In this document: positions 33,887-44,640 of the stretch, in pieces
Numbering within the stretch: position 1 is the first letter of the stretch
Layout: the number at the start of each line of letters is the position of its first letter
DNA from: Sordaria brevicollis
Lineage: Eukaryota > Ascomycota > Sordariomycetes > Sordariales > Sordariaceae
NCBI GenBank assembly: GCA_033439795.1
Contig: JAUTDP010000003.1
Span: 124,001-188,000 of the forward strand
Direction: 5' to 3'
Length of the DNA: 64,000 bases
Made by a program: the position numbers and the translations under genes
The notes under the pieces: generated by a model
The model's input: the letters and a program-made list of their open reading frames with translations, nothing else
Database searches by the model: none
Told to the model about the DNA's origin: nothing

Positions 33887-34551
33887 TTGGCTTCGTGTCT
33901 GACGGGCTGAAAGGGCCTACAGATGCCTTGTCTTCTAGTCTTGTTATCTGAAATCACAAGGCAACTTGGTGAGGTGGAAGGAATACGTACTTGTTTTTGT
34001 TCAACTCGTGACCTGATGGTTGATCCTTTCCTTTTCGGAAGCAGTTAAAGCCGGCTCTCCGACTCGAGCGTGCTGATTCCCAAGGCGTACTGCCAGGCGG
34101 CCTGGACAACTGTGTATCTTCCGTACCAGCATCAGCACTGAGATTTCAAGAGGTTCATTAATTCTCAGTCACTGATCTGCTTTGCGCGTGTACTTCCCAC
34201 CCGGTACAAAGTAAAGACCGTGTACTGAATAGCCAAACGTTAGATCAGTTGCTCGGCGTGACACGGAACATGTTCTCTTACCCTTGAGATGTACAATATG
34301 GCTCGGTCAGAGAGTATCCTTTGGTTGGTTGGCTTCTGATCGGCCAAAGTCGTTCTCATGAGATGGCGCAAAGCCAGCACAACGCTGAATATGATGCCGG
34401 CTGCTTGAGCTCATCAGTATGGACTTCTCAGGGGCGGCAAAAACTTTGAAGGAGGCAATCCTAAGGCAACGGGGAGCCTTTTGTTGGAATTGTAGCGAAA
34501 CCTAGGTTTGTGGTGTGTGAGCCAGGCTGAGCGAAAACATGAATAGGTGAA

Positions 34552-34559
34552 TATATAAA
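34552..34559 (+). promoter_or_regulatory. TATA box of the small three-exon gene
   Basis: TATATAAA, followed about 30 nt later by the CA-rich start of the leader. Confidence 0.5.
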
Positions 34560-34975
34560 GAGCGGGACAGCCTCGCCATCGCCACTACGGTAACCTTCAA
34601 TCTCCTTTCCGCTTTTCATCCAAGGATCTTTCCTTGCTTCCTTTACTCAATTGTGGGCCTCATTTTCCGAGCAAATCATCCATCAGCAACTCTTCAGAGA
34701 AGAAGGACCGTCATCCCAACGTTGTCAGTACGGCACATTTCTACAACATCAAGGTATTTACTCACCTCTATGGTCTCTGCTTCTGTGTCTGATGGTGGGG
34801 AAACACTAACCAGCCAAAAGAATCCCGCCGCCGGTCAACCAAACACATTGGAAAAAAGAACACCCGCCGTAGTAGGACACAGAAAGTCGACAAGAAGGAC
34901 AGCGTCAGAGGCCGTGGCCCCTTGTTGTTGAGACCAGAAAAGCGATATCGACCATTTCTTTCGAAAAAGACCAAG

Positions 34976-35522
34976 ATGGCTTCTATGAATCAGGAAATGA
35001 AAAAGGACACGATTGGCAAGTTGGTAAGTGACGGGGAAAACCTTTCATCGTCATTGCGTGATTGAAGAAGGAAGAAACTAACCGCTCCTTCTCATTATAG
35101 GACCTGCAGAATGCAGTCGGCAATGCCATGACGATGGCGTTTGGTTCCCCTCTGGAGGAAGGGGGCCCCCAGGGTGGGGCCCCGCAGGAACGCCAGGAAC
35201 CAGCAGCGAGACCCGCTGTTAGCCGCTCGGTACGTCTTCCACTTTCCTTCCTTCTCTGAACACTTCCGCCTCATGGGCATTCACCCACCTACCTTTTTTC
35301 TTTCTTTCTCTTTTTGTTCCCTTTTTTTTTTGACCAACTGCTAACTCTATAACCTAGAAACTTGCCAGAGCCATCAAGCGCATCACTCCCAAAGCCCACG
35401 ACATTGTCGTTCAGAACGTCTCTAAGGAGTTTGGTTACCAGTTCATTCCGACTGAGGATGAGACCAAAATGATCAACGAGCTCATCGCGAAACGGCTTGA
35501 GGAACAGATGATAGTCCGGTAG
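34976..35522 (+). CDS. Small hypothetical protein, three exons
   Basis: Exons 34976-35023, 35101-35229 and 35358-35522 give 113 residues. All introns have clean ends: GTAAGT to TTATAG, and GTACGT to ACCTAG. The N-terminus is MASMNQEMKKDTIGKLDLQN. A Gly/Pro/Gln-rich middle is followed by a basic segment KLARAIKRITPKAHDIVVQN and a helical tail with TKMINELIAKRLEEQ. No family is recognised. Upstream of the ATG the same frame stays open across a spliced leader intron and encodes a very basic stretch, but with no in-frame ATG. The good splice signals and TATA box make a real transcript likely; the true translation start is less certain. Confidence 0.6.
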
Positions 35523-38370
35523 AATCATGCCAACATAGAGGTGGGAGAAACTATGGGATGTGCCGGTACCACTGCGCATCTGATGGACTGAAATGCTCGA
35601 GTTTGACGGAGTCGATGTCATGTACCTGTGGTGGAAGATGAGTGAAGGAATTCGGTTCCAAGAAGAAAAGAAGAAAAAAAGAAAAAAAGAAGAAGGAGAA
35701 AAAAAAACACTCCAACAAGGCGCTTCACGTCGCATTTGGTTGGAGATTTTGCTTTACATGCATTTGGCTTTTTTTGCAACAATACTTACTTCGCTTCTCT
35801 CAGCGTAACCTCCATGTCTTTATGTGCCTCCTTAATCATGTAAATATGGAGGCTTCTCACAGTCGCAATAAATTTTGGACACGTTTCTCTTTTCTCATAA
35901 TGCACACTGGAACTTTTCCTTTAGCGGGCCTTGTCAGGTTTCATGATACAATCTGACGGTGTATGTTCAGAACGGACAAAGCAGTTGAAGGAATTCCCAT
36001 CTTCGTCTCCCCCTCGTTGCCGGCCAGAGGTCGGTTTTAGCTACGTGGCACAAGATAAAACTCCCCCACAATTGATATAATGTCCCCAATGCTGAGACTT
36101 TTAGCATTAGCTTAATTACTCTTGATCTGACGCAGCACGCACATAAGCTTGACGGACCTCGAATCGCAACCAGAAGTGTTTCTTCGTTTTGTGTCGCAAT
36201 CACTGGTGGTACTGGAAATGTACATAGCTCCCTTCTTTCATCTCTCCCGCTCCCTCGAGTTCGACATTGCCGAAAATGGAAATCGTAGGCCTTCAGGGCA
36301 CAATATGATTGGTTGGGCTAGTCAGTTGCCAAGTCCACGGCGAAGCTGAGGATCTGGTCGCCCGGGCAGGGGAAAAACGAATCTGAGATAACAACTCGTT
36401 GAACACGCCAGTCATAGAATACTTAGTCCCAGCACTATGGACATCGAAATATTGTCAATGGATGCATCGGTGGCCGGCTGTGAATATTCTTTTGGAAACA
36501 AAGAGGTTGGCCGTGAGAGATTGAAGACAGGCTATGTATGGTGCTCTCGGGTGCTGGGTCAGCCTGGGGCTGCCAGTCAGGCCGGCATCTCAGCAAGGCA
36601 CAGGCGCGGGCCGTGCCGACACGTCCACCGACTGACATTTGTACGTTCTGACAACATCGTACCTCGATACTTCCAGGCTGTGACTACTTATCCAGCGAGA
36701 CATCTACCTACCATAAGCGCATTCACATTCATCGCAATCCTCCCCTCCCACAAAAACCGAAACAACGTTGTCGTGAATCCAATGCCAGACGGTCCCAAGC
36801 CTCGACAATTTTCCAGCGGTCAAGTGGAAAGCGGGGTAAATTTACCCCGCGCCAACGTCGGCCTGATTCAGTGGTATCGCTCGCAAGGCTACAGCAGCAA
36901 TCTTGACCATGGCACCAAAAGGTGGTCGCCACCAACACCACAACGACCGTTACGGTGATACCACATATTCGAAGTGAAACCGGCTATACCACGTCCCGAA
37001 GTACGCAAAAACCTACGACGAAGAGAATCATTTGGTTGCGTAACGTCACCATGTCACTACCAGCGGCGCTCGCGGCCGATGTGGCACCGCATGTCACTAT
37101 CTATCCTCTGTGCTCCCCGAGAGCGACGTCTCCCGACCTCCGCGATGCCCCCCCGACCGACCGACGCCCGAGATATTCCCTACGGGATGAACCGACCGAC
37201 CGATATCGTTCAAAGACCTGTGATGAAGGCAGATACCAAACAACCGAGTCGAAATCACACAAAGAGGAGGCAACACAAGGGAAAAAGTTGTCCCTCAGGG
37301 ACTCGACTGACTGAGGTGGTTGCCTTGTTGGTAATATTCTAGATTGCCAATGCGGTTATGGAGAACACCAACGAGCATATACCGCAGAATTCCGGGGGGA
37401 TATACTATCTTGGGGCTTCTTAGGGGGTTAAACGTGGAAATGTATCTCCTAATTGCGTTGGGGGTTGGGTTGGGCCAGATAAATCCAGCCAACCCTCAGG
37501 ATATATACCCCCCCCCCCCCCCTCCCCCGGGAATTCTGCGGTAATGGCCTTGTGGTAGGATGAGTTGCAGAAGAGAGGACTGCAGTTTGATTTTGATGAC
37601 GGGGAAGAAGACGGGGAAGAGGAGGGCGAGGAGTGAGAGAAGGCGGAATAGACTGCTTGATTTGTCCTCCTCCTTCGAGATGGACTTCTGGCATTCGGCT
37701 GGGATCATCGCCGGGAGGTATCTGAAACGATGTACATTATTATCGACCTATGGTCGGTGTACCTCCTTTTCCTGAATTATTCGGGTGAACTCTTCTTTTT
37801 TTCGTTATCAACTGCAGATTACACCCAGGAATTGAGCTTTAGTATATCTCAATGACATGATCTGCCCAGTGACTCATGGAACGTACATGTAGCAAACAGG
37901 CCTTTGGATTCCGTTGCTGTTTTGCTCTCGCATTCATGGGCTCACATATGCATTGGGGGTCTGCCTCGTCACCTTTGCGAACGAAAATCACGTCGCTTCT
38001 TCATGTGAGATGCCACCCACGACGTCGCTGGTCGTCCGTCGAAATGACTCTGCTGTCCGCTCAAATCGCGGCTTAGTTGCAAATATGGTAAAGGTTGAAG
38101 CTGGGCCGAGAAAAAGTCGGTGTCAAAGGATGAAATACCACTGGAAAGTACCTACCTTAGGATGACGCAAGGTTTGGGCAAGTTATCAAATAATTCGTGA
38201 AGACTAATGAACTACATAATCTGCTGATGCCAAACTTTGATCCAGAACTCTCCTTCATATCAATCTCCTATAACAACATCAAGCCACTTTGACCGTCCGT
38301 GAGAAGACGCACCTGATTTTGGTGCTGCCTCCGGTATCGAGCCGTCCTCTGCCTCCGATAGCGAGTTGTC
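35523..38370. other. Intergenic region with a MITE-like element
   Basis: About 2.8 kb. 35640-35720 is an A-rich low-complexity run. A frame at 36437-36958 is open for 173 codons but has no motifs and poor codon use. A mini-frame with CCATGGC context starts at 36909 (23 codons). The MITE-like element is at 37382-37541. Just below the NLR gene, near 38335-38370, a 24-bp unit containing CGGAGGCAG is repeated twice. Confidence 0.5.
37382..37541. mobile_element. MITE-like element, 160 bp, TA target duplication
   Basis: The ends are inverted repeats: CCGCAGAATTCC at the left and its complement GGAATTCTGCGG at the right. The match continues imperfectly through a G-rich block into ATATA. Both sides are flanked by TA (37380-37381 and 37542-37543), as expected for Tc1/mariner-type insertion. 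The interior has no coding capacity. A 14-nt C run lies inside the right end. Confidence 0.6.
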
Positions 38371-40871
38371 CTATAAGTCCCAGTCTGAATCCGTGTTTTC
38401 ATCCTCCGAGACAGCGCCCAGTTCGTGAAGCTTTTGTACCACTTTCGAACGGGTTTCAGCGTTGATTTCAAATTCAACTGCACTGTCCCCCACAGACCAG
38501 GCTATGAGTTCTTTAGTGCCCTGCAGAAACGACCGTAGCATTCGATTTAAAACGTCGGGCTGCGCAAACTCATGGTGGTAGTTTTCCAGCAGAAACAACA
38601 ACGCAGATGAGGAGGTGAAGACAAGAGAGGCTATGAATTCAATAACCGTGCCGTCAAACACCATTGTGGTCGGGTCTTCGCATGTACCGTTCATCCACTC
38701 GTCATCCCAGGTCAGATTCAAGCGCGAGTTAAGAAGGCGACCACCATCGGCTTTTAGCAGAATATCGGCATAATCGAACGTTCTAGTAAGTAACAACCGG
38801 AGCAAAATAATGATCTCGTTCGGCGGCTTATCCCCAACCCACTTAACCTCTTGAAGAAGAGGCATGATAATATCAAAGTTCAGGGTTGTGATGAAGTCTT
38901 GTTTTATATCGAGGAGAACGTATTGGAAGACCAAATGATGACCGAAGGACAGGTTATCTCTCTGAATTTTCCTCAACAATAAATGAAAATCATGGAGGGT
39001 GACGACGATGCGATCATCGCGTCGGTGGTGGTCAATGACCGATTGAAGGAATAGATTAGGAATATAGTCGTTGACTGTTTTAAGATCGAGACACGTAAGC
39101 TTGTCCGATGGTTTGAATCGACCTGATTCGAGGAACTCTTTGATCGTATAGTGGGAAAGTGCACAGATAAGGATATGTTCATCCGCATAGTTGGATCCGT
39201 CCATAATCGAAATAAGGCAGCCACAGCAATCCCGAAGTTGGTCAAGGTTGCAGGGGATGGAGACCTGATCGGATCCCTCCAAGCTTCCATAACGATTCAA
39301 CCTGTAGTGGCGCAGCACTTCATCAGGGCCCACCAACGTTGGAATATACAAATCATTTGCCAAATCTTGCATCCATATGATCCAGTGAATGGTGAATCGG
39401 ACAAGTTCAAGATCTTCGGGGCGAATGAGGTTGAATATCCTCATGTATGTTTCATCCAAATCCTCTGGGAGAGTTTTGAGCGTTTGCCTGACCTCTTCAT
39501 CCGTTGCGCAGTTGAGGCGACGAAGGATATCCAGCTGGCAGACAGCCCAACGGAACATACCTCGTGCGCCTTGGGCAAGGGCATCGATCACCTCATCCTT
39601 CAGATTGCTAGGCCAACGCTTGAACTCGTCGCGTCGCTTGATGCTTTCTCTCACAAAAATGCGGATATCCTTCTCCACCTCTTGATGAGAAGTAGGTACT
39701 GAAAAGGAGATGGGAGCCATAACCCGCTCGATATCGGCATATTCACGGCTGGTGGTCAAGAGCCGAATCATTTGAAATCGCGGGTCGGTAGCCAGTGTAC
39801 GGAGAACACTCAGGAACGCATCGCGCGGCTGTTGACTCTCATCCAAGGCATCGATCGCGACATATACCGTGTTCAAACCGCCAAGTTGTGCCTGGAGCGC
39901 TGCGAGGAGTTTGTTTACGTCCGGATCTTGGCCGCTTCGGTAGATATCGTACGTCAAGCTAGAGACCGTGTCGGTCTGTCGACAGAGTTGGCTGATGAGC
40001 CATCGAAGGAAGGAGGTGGACTCGTCGCGGTTATGGCCGTGATAGCAGTAGTAGTACACGAGTATTGCGTTGCCTTTGCCCGAGCACTGGGTCTTAATGA
40101 GTTCTTCGATGCAGTGAGAGGCCAGGATGGTTTTCCCTGCCCCAGGGATGCCGTGTATCCAAAGAGATCGTTTCTCGGACTGCTTGTTCACCCAGAGGTT
40201 CCACTCTTGGGAGCGAGAGATCCAGTCCCCTGTTCCTTCCTCATAGAGACCTGTTGCGGCGTTATGGTTCGAAGATGGATTGATTTGGACAAGCCAGTCG
40301 CATAAGCTGTTCTTCTGGACTTGGTCCAACTTTGCTTTGATTGACCGAACTTCGGAACTTTGCGTGGAGTTAGCCTTTGCGTTAACCTGTCTGTATGAGG
40401 GTATACTCACTGGAGGGATAAAGTAAGAGCTGCATTAATGGTCTGTTTGTGTGTTGCGATCCTTTTCAATAACGCCACCGCCTCGTCCTTTCTGAATGGC
40501 CATGCGAGCTGTTCCAAGGTCGGTAACTTCGACCTCACGCGCCTTCTCTTAGTGCCGCTGGTGCCACATGTCGCAGAGGCTGGGTTCAGGTGTACGAGAT
40601 CAGATAACTCGCGGATCGTTTGCTGGCAGCCATGTATCGGTCCATCTTTCCCTTTCAGCTGTGTGATAACATTTGCGTCTTCGTAATCGTCTTCGCGCAG
40701 AATCTTCAACCCATCGAGGATCGAAGCGAGTGAGGTGACCTCGATGTAGATTAGCCGGATTTCGCGCGGATGGTTGGTGATGCCGTCGATATAGCTCTTG
40801 CAGGTCTTTGCAACTTGTCCCGCCAAGGTCACAACCGCAATGAGGCTTGCCGAGAAGGATAGGGGATCCAT
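38371..40871 (-). CDS. NACHT NLR-type STAND protein with HeLo-like N-terminus
   Basis: Exons 40871-40411 and 40357-38371 give 815 residues. The 53 nt intron starts GTGAGT, has a GCTAAC branch site and ends at CAAAG, a less common acceptor; it is the choice that keeps the frame. The N-terminus MDPLSFSASLIAVVTLAGQV is the hallmark of the fungal STAND N-terminal domain of HeLo-like type, often a membrane-acting death effector. The NACHT domain has Walker A GIPGAGKT at residues 223-230, Walker B VYVAIDALDE near 318 and a sensor-like LLTTSRE. The C-terminus is helical without clear WD40, TPR or ankyrin repeats, so the receptor part may be degenerate or novel. Likely role: heterokaryon incompatibility or immunity. 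It is the second NLR in the window, about 20 kb from the first and of a different domain class. Confidence 0.85.
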
Positions 40872-41899
40872 GACGAGTTGGAGTGCTTGAGATGAGCGGG
40901 CTCTTGAAAACTGGTCCGAGATTCATCGCCTGGAATGCCGCAATACCCACGAGCAGTGGTGGCAATACCTTTATGTCGGCGCTGACTTCTATTTCTCTGA
41001 ACTTGAATCAACTTGCTAGCCTTGTGCCACCTCACTTGCTCGGTCATGAGTGAAGAGGCTCAGCACAACATTCCGTCTAATCAACCAATTGTTGTGCGGC
41101 GGCGGTGCTGCATGATGCCCAATCTCCAAAGGCCTGAAGCGTCTCATTTGACGAGTCGTGGACGCCATGCGAAATCAAAGTATTCCAACGAGCAACTCTG
41201 CCACCACACTCACACTCGAGCAGTGCGCCATGCATGTGCTAGGTGAAACTGAAGAGGTGTCGAAGAGATCTTTACGAATTGGGACGGTGGCCAACAGAGA
41301 GAAAGCGGGATTATAAGGCAGACAAAATTCGGAAAATGTTTTGCGGATGTGAGGCAGTCCTCCAGTGTCCATCTGCGGTCTGCGTGCTCAGCCCGCCAGC
41401 GGACACCATGGTGACACAAAAAGATAAGAAGGCATACTGAAAGGCAGCAAAACAAAGAATGCCATGGTGGTCGTGTGGTGAGTAAAGTTGTGCTCAGGGA
41501 AAAGAGATTGACGTGGCCGGAGGCGAGTTGATCAGGAAAAATCCCAAAGAGAAGTGTGACTTCCACTTCCAACTAGGTAGTTGCAGTGCTTCGACTTGAG
41601 GAAGGAAACAGGAGACACCATCTCGAGTGCGAGCTTATCGGTCCTCAGCTTCCCCACTTATGAGCATGGGCCACATAGTTGCGTGCGCTAATAGTGGTGA
41701 ATAGCTAAATGTTAGGGGTAACGCTAAGTTCGCGAGCAAAAGGGGCACACCGGGCCGTGGACTCTTAACAGACTGCTAGTGCATGCGAGCTTAGTACTAG
41801 GTTTGTTGGCAAAAAGTACTAACACTCTAACAGACCCGTGGATGATTTACAAGTACCTACACACATCAACTCTTCATTTTCCATGTTTGCAAACACACG

Positions 41900-42202
41900 A
41901 TGTCCACAACATCCGATTCCAAGACATCTCTCGAACTCTTGGCCTTCAAAATTCAACACAAGAACATCTCGAGTGGTGTCCAAAACTTCAGAGGTGATGA
42001 CCTGTTGCCATCTTTCGCTCACGCATTCCATTCTCGTCGGCCGTCGCTACCTCTAGATTTCGTCTCGTCTCGCCTCAACACTCACTCCTTCCTCACGGCT
42101 GACGGCCATTCTTCTGACTTCCGCGGGCATTCCCTTTTCTCGTTCGAACCAACATTTGATGAACTCACCTACCTTACCGTTCTTGGCTCTCGCTATCTCT
42201 AG
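41900..42202 (+). CDS. Possible small protein, 100 residues
   Basis: An uninterrupted frame starts with ATG at 41900 and ends at TAG. Codon choice is strongly C-ending (TTC, CTC, AAC, GTC), as in real genes of this window. The translation begins MSTTSDSKTSLELLAFKIQH and contains FRGDDLLPSFAHAFHSRRP. There is no signal peptide, membrane segment or known motif. It has no clear TATA box and no splice evidence, so it may be a chance frame or an exon of a larger gene. Confidence 0.3.
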   Translation: MSTTSDSKTSLELLAFKIQHKNISSGVQNFRGDDLLPSFAHAFHSRRPSLPLDFVSSRLNTHSFLTADGHSSDFRGHSLFSFEPTFDELTYLTVLGSRYL

Positions 42203-43438
42203 GCCCTCCCTGACTCCCTCCTTCCTTCGACCAAAATCCTGCGCAACAAATCCTCAGCTGCATTGGACATGATCGTGCTTCTGGCAAATAGGTATCTCCT
42301 TCGCGGCTTCCTCCCTCTTGGCTCGCAGAAAATCAACACTTGACTCGGATTCATTGAGTTGCATGTCGGATAGAGTGGACAGCTCTCAACAGAAACCACT
42401 CCAGGTCGACAGATGTGCCATCCCGCTGCTGTTACTGCTTCCCATCCTACCTTGATATGGATGTGACTCGAAGCACATGATATGCGACGACGAAACAAGA
42501 GATGGGAGGTAATATCTCGTCCCAGACCGCTGGAACGGAACTCTCGACTCTGTTGCTACGCTCCTTTGGTGTTCATCTACTGCCGTCTGTCGTGGACTGT
42601 GACAAGACGAAGGCCCTTTATTTGCTTGTGATACACTCCAGTTTGAAGTCAATATTAGCAACCTTCAAGTGTCCAACGGGGCATGAACCAGGCGGCTTCT
42701 TTATCATCGCCAGTCATGAATGACCATAGACAACCAACGGCCTAAGTTAAAGACTGGACCAGGAAGAGAAAGAGTCGATCTACAGTCTGTTGGTCCTTCA
42801 ACCTAACCGGACCGGAGATACCCAAACCATCTGACCTCCACGGCAAGAAAATAAAGTGAAAGTCCAAAAATTGATGTTCAGGAACAGGGACCACAAGGGA
42901 CCACAAGGGACCACACTTGCAACCTCCCGATACCTCCCGTTACCTCACTACTGTAGAGTTTAGTTAGAACTTGGGCACGCTTGACCCCGTCAATGTTCAA
43001 ATGGCAGCCTGATACCACCTCGGCACCCACCCACCCACCCGGCCACCCGTTCGGCCATCCGATGCTCCTCGTCCACTGTCCAGCGCAACAACTGCCGATC
43101 CTCCCCCCAAAAAGGTTCAGCCAACTTCTCGCTTGTCGCTTCGTTTAAGTTATGCTTCCGCCTTTGGGGCTGGGCACGGCATTGCTTGGTCGACCGTCGA
43201 CGGACGCAGACGGTGGTCACTGGACAGCGAAGACTGGACAGCAAACACTAGACGATGAAGATGACATTGAAACGAATGCAAAAACACTCAAAACCCAGCG
43301 ACGACAAGAGCCTGCTTCGTTAACTCCGTTTCTCGCTGCATCTACACAGATTGGTAAAGAAAGAGTACGTATTGAATGAGACGGGCTTGGCATATATCGC
43401 ACTTCGGCATTCTGGGGATTCTGGCCGGCTCGGACTTT

Positions 43439-43439
<1 letters not shown>

Positions 43440-43501
<62 letters not shown>
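43440..43501. repeat. 62-nt uninterrupted T tract
   Basis: Sixty-two consecutive T residues on the plus strand, bounded by CGGACTTTG and GCTCTCACGG. It could be the poly(A) end of an old minus-strand retro-insertion, an expanded mononucleotide repeat or an assembly artefact. No target-site duplication or body of a retroelement was found next to it. Confidence 0.9.
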
Positions 43502-43504
<3 letters not shown>

Positions 43505-43999
43505 CTCACGGGTTGGGAGGCGGCTGCATGTAGGTAGCGAGTGGGCGTTTTGGGATAAGCTTTGGGGCGTCCACGTCTCTTGCCCTGGTGAGACTCGTGA
43601 TCTGTGGCAGTGAACTCTCGTTGCTTGTTGGCGGATTAATTGAACCTTTTTGCCGTATGGAAGCAATAGTTGACTCAATTGGATTGCTTGGCCTTGAACT
43701 TTTATCAGAATTCTGGCAAAGAAGTGATGGGATGGGATGATCATGACTGAAGATGCTGTAAGGGGAGTGCTCAGTGGCAGGTGATACATAGTTCTTCCCG
43801 GCCAGCCAGCGGCTATTTGTCGTTATGGTGAGTGGAAATCGATAGTTAGTAGATGGGTTAGGTACTCGTGCATCTCACTTCAACTTAGGTGACCTCCACG
43901 ACTTCCAGAAGATGAGGGTTGCTGTTCTTTCTAGAATTAGGCGGGATAGAGATCAGCTCAAACTTGGTGCTTTCTGTCGTGAAACATAATCTCAAGCCG

Positions 44000-44023
44000 C
44001 TGCTGCTGCTGCTGCTGCTGCTG
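44000..44023 (+). repeat. (CTG)8 microsatellite
   Basis: Eight perfect CTG triplets, read CAG on the minus strand, where a short glutamine-rich frame crosses them. No supported gene overlaps. Confidence 0.9.
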
Positions 44024-44640
44024 CATCAACTCAGCTATGTAGCAACTCAACTCTGTCTCCAGATTTTCGGTTCGAGCTAGCAGAGAGCTCCTCCCCGAGA
44101 GCTTAAAGCTGGATGGATGTCCAGGGACGGCAAGCACGCAACACCATTCGTCAACGCAAATGAAATCCCATATCATGCCGTCCGTTACACATACACACAC
44201 ATCCACACACATCCACTTTGCAAATTGCCCATCCCATTCATGCTCCCCCGCAAAGTTCCAGTTGCGCGCTGGAAGACCGACCGACTTCTTGGGGCCAGCA
44301 TAAATTGACAATGGCAGGTTAATTACCTCTCGAGCGGTTGGAGCGGTTGAGCCTCTTGGCATATCACGTAAAAGTCAACCACCACTCCTTGAATCTTCAG
44401 TCACCACCTCCAGCTCCTTTCACCAATCTGCTTGACTTGGTTCTTGTTCGGTCCCGGGGAACGAGGCACATGGCCATGACTAGAGAAACATTACTAACAT
44501 CAATCCCATCAATCCCGGCAGTCCACTCCACGCTGTGTACTTGGCGGTTGGTGTTGGTAAAGCAAAATGCGGAGAAACGCTCCTCGACGACAGAAAGATG
44601 GGGAGATGGGGGTGGAAAAACTGGGGAAGTAGAAGCACTA

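Larger units (their letters stand above)
33040..34975. other. Divergent spacer of paralogue B and the small three-exon gene
   Basis: About 1.9 kb. It contains a TATA box for each flanking gene (33300 minus, 34552 plus), the CATGAC-type array at 33718-33886, and the plus-strand leader with a probable 60 nt intron at 34754-34813 (GTATTT to ACCAG, CACTAAC branch site). Confidence 0.55.
40872..44640. other. Long gene-poor spacer
   Basis: About 3.8 kb. It holds one small possible gene (41900-42202), short direct repeats of GGACCACAAG near 42888-42915, a (CCCA)n tract near 43025, the 62-nt T tract at 43440 and a (CTG)8 microsatellite at 44000. No other coding region was supported on either strand. 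Confidence 0.55.

Noticed and set aside
35289..35735. 148-codon minus-strand frame with Phe/Ser-rich translation
   Set aside because: It is antisense to the small three-exon gene and to an A-rich tract; the Phe run comes from the A-rich plus strand.
36437..36958. 173-codon open frame
   Set aside because: Poor codon use, no motif, no splice or promoter support, and overlap with an equally open minus-strand frame.
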